Shown: in pieces, positions 19,147-26,828 of the stretch
Position numbering within the stretch: the first letter of the stretch is position 1
Layout: each line of letters begins with the position of its first letter
Translations under genes and position numbers: made by a program
Assembly (NCBI GenBank): GCA_963717705.1
Contig: CAVQWT010000005.1
Coordinates: 496,001 to 560,000 of the forward strand
Direction: 5' to 3'
DNA from: CAVQWT01 sp963717705
GTDB taxonomy: Bacteria > Pseudomonadota > Gammaproteobacteria > Burkholderiales > Casimicrobiaceae
DNA length: 64,000 nucleotides
Notes under the pieces: generated by a model
Database searches by the model: none
What the model was told of the DNA's origin: nothing
Seen by the model: the letters and a program-made list of their open reading frames with translations, nothing else

Positions 19147-19186
19147 GGTGCGGCGTCCCGGCCGGTCGGTGCGGCGTCCCGGCCGG
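19147..19186. repeat. Tandem 19-bp direct repeat
   Basis: The unit GGTGCGGCGTCCCGGCCGG occurs at 19147-19165 and again at 19168-19186, offset by 21 bases, in the spacer before the phosphotransacylase-like gene. Its role is unknown; it may be a slipped-strand duplication. Confidence 0.7.
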
Positions 19187-19260
19187 CCGCCGCGGGATGC
19201 CGTCCGTCGGCCTGAGCCGTCCCGCCGGCAGGCTGGCTGCGCCGCGACATTGACAACGTC

Positions 19261-20274
19261 ATGGCGGGTGGGCAGGCTCACGGGATGGTGATCCGCCCGC
19301 ACCTCCAGCGCCTGGTCGAACGCCTCCGGATGCGTCCGCCGCTGCGCGCGGCATTCGTCTACCCGTGCGACCGCGATTCGCTGCAGCTGGCGCTGTCCGG
19401 CAGCTTCGCCGGCTACCTCGCGCCGGTGCTGGTCGGACCGGAATCGCGGCTGCGCGACCTCGCGAACATGGCCGGTCTCGACATCTCGCGACTGGAACTG
19501 GTCGACACCGCCGACGATCCGCGTGCGGCCGCGGTCCGCGCGGCCGAGCTCGCGCGCGACGGGCGCGTCGCCGCGCTGGTCAAGGGCAGCCTCGGCAACG
19601 AGGACCTGCTCTCGCCGGTGGCCGCGCCCGAGTCGGGCCTGCGCACCGACCGCCGGCTGTCGCACGCGACCTTCCTCGACCTGCCGGGACGCGCCGCGGG
19701 GCTGCTGCTCGCGGACGCCCACCTCAACATCAACCCGAACCTCGCCGCCAAGCGCGACATCGTGCAGAACACGATCGATCTCGCATTGGCGCTCGGCTTC
19801 GCGACGCCGGCGGTGGCGCTGCTCGCGGCGACCGACGTCGAGTCGCCCGCGTTCCCGTCGACGCGTGACGCGATCGCGCTGAAGCTTATGGCCGCGCAGG
19901 GCCTGTTCCGCGGCGCGATCGTCGACGGCCCGCTGACGCCCGACAGCGCCCTGTCCGGCGCCGCCGCGCGCGCCAACGGCGTCACCTCGGACATCGCCGG
20001 CCGCGCCGACGTGCTGATCGCGCCGTCGATGGAAGCCGCGACCATGGTGCTGCGCACGCTGACGGCGCTGACCGGCGGGCTCGCGGCCGGGCTGGTGCTC
20101 GGCGCGAGGGTGCCGGTCGTCGCGCCGGCGCGCACCGACCCGATGGAAGTGCGGATGGCCTCCTGCGTGCTCGCCTCGGCGGTCGTCCATGCCGCGGCGG
20201 AGCGCGCGGAGAAGGAACCGCCCGGGACCGCCTCGCCTGCCCCGGCCGAAGCCGCGGCACGCGTCGCCGCCTGA
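19261..20274 (+). CDS. Phosphate acetyl/butyryltransferase-like protein
   Basis: A 337-residue member of the PTA_PTB family (phosphotransacylases interconverting acyl-CoA and acyl phosphate). The fold shows as AAFVYPCDRDSLQLAL, VAALVKGSLGNEDLL, a LADAHLNINPNLAAKRDIVQN stretch, and ADVLIAPSMEAATMVLRTLT near the C-terminus. Pta proper has a different length and N-terminal domain, and no acetate kinase gene is adjacent, so the acyl group is uncertain. The start could instead be the internal ATG at 19285. Confidence 0.8.
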   Translation: MAGGQAHGMVIRPHLQRLVERLRMRPPLRAAFVYPCDRDSLQLALSGSFAGYLAPVLVGPESRLRDLANMAGLDISRLELVDTADDPRAAAVRAAELARDGRVAALVKGSLGNEDLLSPVAAPESGLRTDRRLSHATFLDLPGRAAGLLLADAHLNINPNLAAKRDIVQNTIDLALALGFATPAVALLAATDVESPAFPSTRDAIALKLMAAQGLFRGAIVDGPLTPDSALSGAAARANGVTSDIAGRADVLIAPSMEAATMVLRTLTALTGGLAAGLVLGARVPVVAPARTDPMEVRMASCVLASAVVHAAAERAEKEPPGTASPAPAEAAARVAA

Positions 20275-20326
20275 CGCCCCCCGCCTCCCGCCCCCGCGGC
20301 AGGATCGCTGCCGCGCCTGCCCCGCG

Positions 20327-22576
20327 TCACTTCTGCCGCACGCAGTCCATGTAGTAGCGGGTCCTGCCGCCGACGGTCTCCTCGACCAGGCCGTGGATGT
20401 CGGTGTCGAAGCCCGGGAAGCGCTCGTTGAAACTGCGCGCGAACTTCAGGTACTCGACGATGGTCCGGTTGAACCGCTCGCCGGGAATCAGCAGCGGAAT
20501 CCCGGGCGGGTACGGGGTCAGCAGCACGCTGGTCACGCGCCCCTCGAGGTCGTCGATCTCGACGCGGTCGAGCTCGCGATGCGCCATGCAGGCGAACGCA
20601 TCCGAAGGCTTCATCGCCGGCTCCATGTCCGACAGGTACATCTCGGTCGTGACGCGGGCGACGTCGTTGGCCTTGTACATGTCGTGGATCTCCTGGCACA
20701 GGTCGCGCAGGCCGACCCGCTCGTAGCGGGGCTGCTTGGCGACGAACTCCGGCAGGATCTTCCACAGCGGCTGGTTGCGGTCGTAGTCGTCCTTGAACTG
20801 CTGCAGCGCGGTCACCAGCGTGTTCCAGCGGCCCTTGGTGATGCCGATGGTGAACATGATGAAGAACGAGTACAGCCCGGTCTTCTCGACGATGACGCCG
20901 TGCTCGGCCAGGAACTTGGTGACGATCGACGCCGGGATGCCGCTCTTGGCGAACTTGCCCGAGACATCGAGGCCGGGGGTGATGACGGTCGCCTTGATCG
21001 GATCGAGGATGGTGAACCCCGGCGCGAGGTCGCCGAAGCCGTGCCACTTCTCGTTCGCGCGCAGCAGCCAGTCGTCGCGCTTGCCGATGCCTTCGGCGGC
21101 GAGGCGTTCCGGGCCCCAGACCTTGAACCACCAGTCCTTGCCCCACTCGTCGTCGACCTTGCGCATCGCGCGCCGGAAGTCCAGCGCCTCGCTGATCGAT
21201 TCCTCGACCAGCGCGGTGCCGCCGGGCGGCTCCATCATCGCCGCCGAGACGTCGCAGGACGCGATGATCGCGTACTGCGGCGACGTCGACGTGTGCATCA
21301 GGTACGCCTCGTTGAACAGGTGCCGGTCGAGCTTGCGGGTCTCCGACTCCTGCACGATGATCTGCGACGCCTGCGAGATGCCGGCGAGCAGCTTGTGCGT
21401 CGAGTGCGTCGCGAAGATCATCGCCTCCTTGCTGCGCGGCCGGTCCTTGCCGATCGCGTGCATGTCCTTGTAGAAGTCGTGGAACGTCGCGTGCGGCAGC
21501 CAGGCCTCGTCGAAGTGCAGCGTCTCGATGCTGTTGCCCAGCGTCTCCTTCAGCATCTCGACGTTGTAGGCGATGCCGTCGTAGGTGCTCTGCGTCAGCG
21601 TCAGGATGCGGGGCTTCTTGTTCTTCGCCTCGCGCGCGAACGGGTTGGCGTCGATCCGGCGCCGGATGCTCTCGGGACGGAACTCGTCGAGCGGGATCGG
21701 CCCGATGATGCCGAGGTGGTTGCGCGTCGGCGGCAGGAACACGGGGATCGCGCCCGTCATCGTGATCGCGTGCAGCACCGACACGTGGCAGTTGCGGTCG
21801 ACGACGACGATGTCGTTCGGCGCCACGTTGGCGTGCCACACCATCTTGTTCGACGTCGACGTCCCGTTGGTGACGAAGAAGCAGTGGTCGGCGCCGAAGA
21901 TCCGCGCGGCATTGCGCTCGGCCGCGGCGACGGGCCCCGTGTGGTCGAGCAGCTGGCCCAGCTCGTCGACGGCGTTGCAGACGTCGGCGCGCAGCATGTT
22001 CTCGCCGAAGAACTGGTGGAACATCTGGCCGACCGGGCTCTTCAGGAACGCGACGCCGCCCGAGTGCCCGGGGCAGTGCCAGGAGAACGAGCCGTCCTGC
22101 GCATAGTCGACCAGCGCGCGGAAGAACGGCGGCGACAGCGAGTCGAGGTAGCTCTTCGCCTCGCGGATGATGTGCCGCGCGACGAACTCCGGCGTGTCCT
22201 CGAACATGTGGATGAAGCCGTGCAGCTCGCGCAGCACGTCGTTCGGGATGTGCTGCGAGGTGCGCGTCTCGCCGTACAGGTAGATCGGTATCTCCGCGTT
22301 CTTGAAGCGGATCTCGCGGATGAACGCGCGCAGGTTGACGACCGCAGGGTCGAGCTCGGGACCCGGCGTGAACTCCTCGTCGTCGATCGAGAGGATGAAC
22401 GCCGACGCGCGCGACTGCTGCTGCGCGAACTGCGACAGGTCGCCGTAGCTGGTTACTCCCAGCACTTCCATCCCCTCCTTCTGGATCGCCTCCGCGAGCG
22501 CGCGGATGCCGAGGCCGGAGGTGTTCTCGGAGCGGAAGTCCTCGTCGATGATGACGATGGGAAAGCGGAATTTCAT
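20327..22576 (-). CDS. Orn/Lys/Arg decarboxylase (PLP fold type I)
   Basis: A 749-residue amino-acid decarboxylase of the AdiA/LdcC type. An N-terminal response-regulator-like wing domain (about 1-130) precedes the PLP domain, with SWHCPGHSGGVAFLKSP, HFDEAWLPHATFHDFY and the cofactor Lys in ATHSTHKLLAGISQAS, then a C-terminal domain with LTPYPPGIPLLIPGERF. The product would be cadaverine, agmatine or putrescine; sequence alone does not decide. Betaproteobacteria often carry it beside dcd and apbC, as here. Confidence 0.9.
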   Translation of the reverse strand: MKFRFPIVIIDEDFRSENTSGLGIRALAEAIQKEGMEVLGVTSYGDLSQFAQQQSRASAFILSIDDEEFTPGPELDPAVVNLRAFIREIRFKNAEIPIYLYGETRTSQHIPNDVLRELHGFIHMFEDTPEFVARHIIREAKSYLDSLSPPFFRALVDYAQDGSFSWHCPGHSGGVAFLKSPVGQMFHQFFGENMLRADVCNAVDELGQLLDHTGPVAAAERNAARIFGADHCFFVTNGTSTSNKMVWHANVAPNDIVVVDRNCHVSVLHAITMTGAIPVFLPPTRNHLGIIGPIPLDEFRPESIRRRIDANPFAREAKNKKPRILTLTQSTYDGIAYNVEMLKETLGNSIETLHFDEAWLPHATFHDFYKDMHAIGKDRPRSKEAMIFATHSTHKLLAGISQASQIIVQESETRKLDRHLFNEAYLMHTSTSPQYAIIASCDVSAAMMEPPGGTALVEESISEALDFRRAMRKVDDEWGKDWWFKVWGPERLAAEGIGKRDDWLLRANEKWHGFGDLAPGFTILDPIKATVITPGLDVSGKFAKSGIPASIVTKFLAEHGVIVEKTGLYSFFIMFTIGITKGRWNTLVTALQQFKDDYDRNQPLWKILPEFVAKQPRYERVGLRDLCQEIHDMYKANDVARVTTEMYLSDMEPAMKPSDAFACMAHRELDRVEIDDLEGRVTSVLLTPYPPGIPLLIPGERFNRTIVEYLKFARSFNERFPGFDTDIHGLVEETVGGRTRYYMDCVRQK

Positions 22577-22658
22577 GGCGGCGTCGATCCTCGTGGACGG
22601 CGGTGCGGGCGGTTTCGCCGGGGCTGGCGGTGGCGGGCCGGGTGCGGCGCGGGGGCGG

Positions 22659-23222
22659 TCAGATCCGCGGCAGCGTGACGCCCTGCTGCCCCTGGTACTT
22701 GCCGCCGCGGTCCTTGTACGACGTCTCGCAGACCTCGTCGGACTCGAAGAAGATCACCTGCGCGACACCCTCGTTGGCGTAGATCTTGGCCGGCAGCGGC
22801 GTCGTGTTGCTGAACTCCAGCGTCACGTAGCCCTCCCACTCGGGCTCGAACGGCGTGACGTTGACGATGATGCCGCAGCGGGCGTAGGTGCTCTTGCCCA
22901 GGCAGATCGTCAGGACGTTGCGCGGGATGCGGAAATACTCGATGGTCCGCGCCAGCGCGAACGAGTTCGGCGGGATGATGCAGACGTCGCCGCGGAAGTC
23001 GACGAACGACGCCGCGTCGAAGTTCTTGGGATCGACGATCGTCGAGTTGATGTTGGTGAAGATCTTGAACTCGGTCGAGCAGCGGATGTCGTAGCCGTAG
23101 CTCGACGTGCCGTACGAGACGATCCGGCGGCCGTCGACCTCGCGCACCTGCCCCGGCTCGAACGGCTCGATCATGGCGTGCTCGCTCGCCATCCGGCGGA
23201 TCCACTTGTCCGACTTGATCAT
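22659..23222 (-). CDS. dcd: dCTP deaminase
   Basis: Deaminates dCTP to dUTP, feeding dTMP synthesis through dUTPase (dut lies at 55.8 kb). The 187-residue trimeric-fold protein shows GTSSYGYDIRCSTEFKIF near residue 40 and the catalytic segment GKSTYARCGIIVNVTPFEPE followed by GYVTLEFSN with its conserved Glu residues. ATG 23222 follows GAGGAGCG. It is cotranscribed with apbC upstream and the decarboxylase downstream. Confidence 0.96.
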   Translation of the reverse strand: MIKSDKWIRRMASEHAMIEPFEPGQVREVDGRRIVSYGTSSYGYDIRCSTEFKIFTNINSTIVDPKNFDAASFVDFRGDVCIIPPNSFALARTIEYFRIPRNVLTICLGKSTYARCGIIVNVTPFEPEWEGYVTLEFSNTTPLPAKIYANEGVAQVIFFESDEVCETSYKDRGGKYQGQQGVTLPRI

Positions 23223-23240
23223 CTGGGGTCGCTCCTCGTA

Positions 23241-23261
23241 CGGAGGCGCGTTGCGCCTCCG
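23241..23261 (-). promoter_or_regulatory. Stem-loop between apbC and dcd
   Basis: A perfect 9-bp inverted repeat (CGGAGGCGC / GCGCCTCCG) with a 3-base loop sits between the apbC stop and the dcd ribosome-binding site. It has no U tract, so it is more likely a processing or translation-control structure than a terminator. Function is unknown. Confidence 0.45.
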
Positions 23262-23268
23262 CGGCGGT

Positions 23269-24357
23269 TCAGGTGTTCTGGATCACGATGCTGGGGAACT
23301 TGGCGGAGAAGTCCTCGGCTTTCTGGGCCACGAACACCGCGGTCCTGCGCGCGATCTCGCGGTAGGTGTTCGCGACCGCGCCGTCGGGGTCGGCGACGAC
23401 CGTGGGGCGGCCGGAGTCCGCCTGCTCGCGGATGCGGATGTCGAGCGGCAGCGCGCCGAGGAACGGCACCTTGTAGTCGTCGCACATCTTCTGCGCGCCG
23501 CCTTCGCCGAAGATGTGCTCGGCGTGGCCGCACTTGCTGCAGATGTGGATCGCCATGTTCTCGACGATGCCGACGATGGGCACGCCGACCTTCTCGAACA
23601 TCTTGAGTCCCTTGCGCGCATCGAGCAGCGCGATGTCCTGCGGCGTGGTGACGATGACCGCCCCGGTGACCGGCACCTTCTGCGAGAGCGTGAGCTGGAT
23701 GTCGCCCGTGCCCGGCGGCATGTCGACGACCAGGTAGTCGAGGTCGCGCCAGTTGGTGTCCTTCAGCAGCTGCTCGAGCGCCTGCGTCACCATCGGGCCG
23801 CGCCAGACCATCGGCGTGTCGACGTCGATGAGGAAGCCGATCGACATCGCCTGCAGCCCGTAGGCCTCCAGCGGCTCGAGCGTCTTGCCGTCCTTCGACT
23901 CGGGGCGGCCGGCGATGCCCAGCATCGTCGGCTGCGACGGCCCGTAGATGTCGGCGTCGAGCACGCCGACGCTGGCGCCCTCGGCGGCGAGCGCCAGCGC
24001 CAGGTTGACCGCGGTCGTCGACTTGCCGACGCCGCCCTTGCCGCTGGCGACGGCGATGATGTTCTTGACGCCGGGGACGAGCTTGACCCCGCGCTGGACC
24101 GCGTGCGACGTGATCTTCTGCGTGACGTTGACGGTGATCCGGCCGGCGCCCGACAGCGTCGCCAGGTCGCCGGCGACCAGCGTCCGCAGGGTCTCGTGCT
24201 GCGACTTCGCCGGGTAGCCGAGCTGCAGGTCGACGCTGACGTCGGCGCCCGCGACGGCGATCTTCTTCACTGCCTTGCCGGCGACGAAGCTCTTGCCGGT
24301 GTTCGGGTCGACGAGCGCGGCGAGCCGCGCGGTGACGTCGGCCTCGGTGATTGCCAT
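23269..24357 (-). CDS. apbC: Iron-sulfur cluster carrier ApbC (Mrp family ATPase)
   Basis: Cytosolic P-loop ATPase that holds and transfers [4Fe-4S] clusters. The 362-residue protein has an N-terminal DUF59-like domain (about 1-85), the deviant Walker A GKGGVGKST (about 105), DADIYGPSQPTMLG, MPPGTGDIQLTL, and the cluster-binding CxxC in ICSKCGHAEHIF. ATG 24357 with GGAG upstream is preferred to an in-frame start at 24402. It is divergent from metG, a conserved arrangement. Confidence 0.95.
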   Translation of the reverse strand: MAITEADVTARLAALVDPNTGKSFVAGKAVKKIAVAGADVSVDLQLGYPAKSQHETLRTLVAGDLATLSGAGRITVNVTQKITSHAVQRGVKLVPGVKNIIAVASGKGGVGKSTTAVNLALALAAEGASVGVLDADIYGPSQPTMLGIAGRPESKDGKTLEPLEAYGLQAMSIGFLIDVDTPMVWRGPMVTQALEQLLKDTNWRDLDYLVVDMPPGTGDIQLTLSQKVPVTGAVIVTTPQDIALLDARKGLKMFEKVGVPIVGIVENMAIHICSKCGHAEHIFGEGGAQKMCDDYKVPFLGALPLDIRIREQADSGRPTVVADPDGAVANTYREIARRTAVFVAQKAEDFSAKFPSIVIQNT

Positions 24358-24405
24358 GGGGTGCTCCGTGGATGCTATTGGGAAACGCCGGGAAACGCGC
24401 AAGTC

Positions 24406-24430
24406 TATCGAAAAGCGGCGCCTTTCGATA
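24406..24430. promoter_or_regulatory. Perfect 8-bp inverted repeat in the apbC-metG divergent promoter region
   Basis: TATCGAAA (24406-24413) and TTTCGATA (24423-24430) form a dyad with a 9-base centre, midway between two divergent starts. The arms are AT-rich against a GC-rich background and have no U tract, which suits an operator more than a terminator. The binding protein is unknown. A TAGAAT (possible metG -10) lies just downstream. Confidence 0.45.
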
Positions 24431-24491
24431 TGCCGGGAGGGGCCGGTTTGATAGAATTGCCCTTTCCCCCGTTTCCGGCAAGGCCTTCCGC

Positions 24492-26663
24492 ATGTCCGCC
24501 CCGGGCGCCCCCGCGCGCCGCACGCTGTTCGTCACGACCGCGCTGCCGTACGCGAACGGCCCGTTCCACATCGGCCACATCATGGAGTACATCCAGGCCG
24601 ACATCTGGGTGCGCTTCCAGCGGATGCAGGGCAACGCGGTCCACTTCGTCTGCGCCGACGACACGCACGGCGCGCCGATCATGCTCAAGGCGGAGGCCGA
24701 GGGGATCACGCCGGAGGCGCTGATCGGCCGGGTCGCCGAGTCGCACCGGGCGGACTGGGCGCGGTACCTGATCAGCTTCGACACCACCCACACGACGCAC
24801 TCGGCCGAGAACGTCGGGCTCGCACAGGGCATCTACCGCGCGCTGCGCGACCGCGGCCTCGTCAGCACCCGGACCGTCGAGCAGTTCTACGACCCGGTCA
24901 AGGGCATGTTCCTGCCCGACCGCTACATCAAGGGCGAATGCCCGAAGTGCGGCGCCAAGGACCAGTTCGGCGACGCCTGCGAGGTCTGCGGCGCCACCTA
25001 CGCGCCGACCGACCTCCGGAACCCCTACTCGACGATCACCGGCGCGACGCCCGAGATGCGCGCGTCGGAGCACCTGTTCTTCCGGCTGTCCGCGCCCGAG
25101 GTCGTCGCGTTCCTGCAGCAGTGGACGAAGGCGACGCCGCTGCAGCCGGAGGTGTTCAACAAGATCCAGGAGTGGCTGGGCGAAGGCGGCACCGCGCTGG
25201 CCGACTGGGACATCTCGCGCGACGCCCCCTACTTCGGCATCGAGATTCCCGACCTGCCGGCCGGCGCGCCGAAGAAGTACTTCTACGTCTGGCTCGACGC
25301 GCCGATCGGATACCTCGCCGCGCTGGAGAAGCATTTCTCGTCGGGCGCCGCCGCGAAGCTCGGCGAGCCGCGCGACTTCGCGGCCTTTCTCGCCGACCCC
25401 GCGGTCGAGCAGTACCACTTCATCGGCAAGGACATCGTCTACTTCCACACGCTGTTCTGGCCGGCGATGCTGCACTTCTCGGGCCGCAAGACTCCCGACA
25501 ACGTCTTCGTCCACGGCTTCATCACCTTCTCCGGCGAGAAGATGTCGAAGTCGCGCGGGACCGGCATCTCGCCCCAGCGCTACATGGACCTCGGCCTCAA
25601 CCCCGAGTGGCTGCGCTACTACATCGCGGCCAAGCTGAACGCCCGCGTCGAGGACCTCGACTTCAATCCCGACGATTTCATCGCCCGCGTCAACAGCGAC
25701 CTCGTCGGGAAGTACGTCAACATCGCGAGCCGGGCGGCGACGTTCATCGCACGCCACTTCGACGGGCAGCTCGGAACCCCGGCGGAAGACGACAACGACC
25801 GCGCCAACCGCCTCACCATCGCGCAGATGGAAGCGGAGGCGGCGCGCTCCGGCTACGAGGCACGCGAGTTCGGCCGCGTGCTGCGCGACGCCATGCGCAT
25901 CGCCGACCGCATCAACGAGGCGTTCGACGCCGCGCAGCCATGGCTGCTGGCCAAGGATCCCGGCGCGCGCGACCGGCTGCAGACGGTGTGCACGACCGCG
26001 CTCGCGGGCTTCCAGCAGCTCACCGTGATGCTGGCGCCGGTCCTGCCCGCGGTCGCCTCGCGGGTGGCCCGCGAGCTCTTCGGCCTCGACCGCGACTACG
26101 TCTGGTCCGACGCGTGGAAGCCGCCGGTCCGCATCGGGCCGTACCGCCACCTGATCTCCCGCATCGAGCCCAAGGACGTCGACGCGCTGCTCGAGGGGCC
26201 GAAGGCCGTCGCCGCGGCGGCCGCCGCGATCCCGGTGTCCGGCGGCGCCGGGCCCGTCGTCGCGCCGACACCGGCGCCTGCGGCCGCTCCGCCGGGCCCC
26301 GCAGCCGCGTCGGCCGGCCCGGCCGGTTCCGCGGCGACCATCGGCATCGACGACTTCACCAGGATCGACCTGCGCATCGCCCGCATCGTCGCCGCCGAGC
26401 ACATCGAGGGCGCCGACAAGCTGCTGAAGCTCACGCTCGACGTCGGCGAGGAGCGCCACCGCACGGTGTTCGCCGGCATCAAGTCGGCGTACCGGCCCGA
26501 GGACCTGGTCGGGCGGCTGACGCCGATGGTCGCCAATCTCGCACCGCGCAAGATGAAGTTCGGCCTGTCCGAGGGCATGGTGCTCGCCGCGTCGGGCGAC
26601 GGCCCCGGCATCTTCCTGCTGGCCCCGGACAGCGGCGCGAAGCCCGGCATGCGCGTGAAATGA
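24492..26663 (+). CDS. metG: Methionyl-tRNA synthetase
   Basis: Charges tRNA-Met. The 723-residue protein is the long form: catalytic domain with the HIGH-type motif (PYANGPFHIGHIMEYIQADI, about 15-34), a zinc knuckle CPKCG...CEVCG (about 145-165), the KMSKS loop (GEKMSKSRGTG), an anticodon-binding helical domain, then an Ala/Pro-rich linker (about 580-615) and a C-terminal OB-fold tRNA-binding domain (DFTRIDLRIARIVAAEHIEG). ATG 24492 matches the homologous N-terminus. Confidence 0.97.
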   Translation: MSAPGAPARRTLFVTTALPYANGPFHIGHIMEYIQADIWVRFQRMQGNAVHFVCADDTHGAPIMLKAEAEGITPEALIGRVAESHRADWARYLISFDTTHTTHSAENVGLAQGIYRALRDRGLVSTRTVEQFYDPVKGMFLPDRYIKGECPKCGAKDQFGDACEVCGATYAPTDLRNPYSTITGATPEMRASEHLFFRLSAPEVVAFLQQWTKATPLQPEVFNKIQEWLGEGGTALADWDISRDAPYFGIEIPDLPAGAPKKYFYVWLDAPIGYLAALEKHFSSGAAAKLGEPRDFAAFLADPAVEQYHFIGKDIVYFHTLFWPAMLHFSGRKTPDNVFVHGFITFSGEKMSKSRGTGISPQRYMDLGLNPEWLRYYIAAKLNARVEDLDFNPDDFIARVNSDLVGKYVNIASRAATFIARHFDGQLGTPAEDDNDRANRLTIAQMEAEAARSGYEAREFGRVLRDAMRIADRINEAFDAAQPWLLAKDPGARDRLQTVCTTALAGFQQLTVMLAPVLPAVASRVARELFGLDRDYVWSDAWKPPVRIGPYRHLISRIEPKDVDALLEGPKAVAAAAAAIPVSGGAGPVVAPTPAPAAAPPGPAAASAGPAGSAATIGIDDFTRIDLRIARIVAAEHIEGADKLLKLTLDVGEERHRTVFAGIKSAYRPEDLVGRLTPMVANLAPRKMKFGLSEGMVLAASGDGPGIFLLAPDSGAKPGMRVK

Positions 26664-26711
26664 CCCCCAGCGATTCCGCCGCGCGGTGCGCCCGCCGATG
26701 AACGCGGCAGT

Positions 26712-26824
26712 GCGCCTGCCGGGCCGTCCCAAGGGCGAACATCGGTGTGCGCAGCACGAGGGCTGTCCGGCAACCCCGCCGGGCCGTCCCAGGGGCGAAC
26801 ACCGGAGTGCGCAGCACGAAGGCA
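26712..26824 (+). repeat. Two tandem copies of a 60-bp repeat before the hyfB-like gene
   Basis: Copy A spans 26712-26771; copy B spans 26772-26824 and is cut short four bases before the ATG of the next gene. The core reads GCCGGGCCGTCCCAAGGGCG, then GTGCGCAGCACGAAGGCA. Two mini-hairpins are possible (CGCCC/GGGCG and GTGC/GCAC). The same unit, in the same orientation, makes a four-copy array at 48034-48266. The terminal AAGG of copy B lies six bases before the hyfB ATG and so supplies its Shine-Dalgarno sequence. Confidence 0.9.
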
Positions 26825-26828
26825 GGCA

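Noticed and set aside
20189..22678. An 829-codon plus-strand frame across the decarboxylase
   Set aside because: Antisense to a strongly conserved PLP enzyme; composition (Arg, Asp, Val, Leu runs) is typical of a shadow frame.
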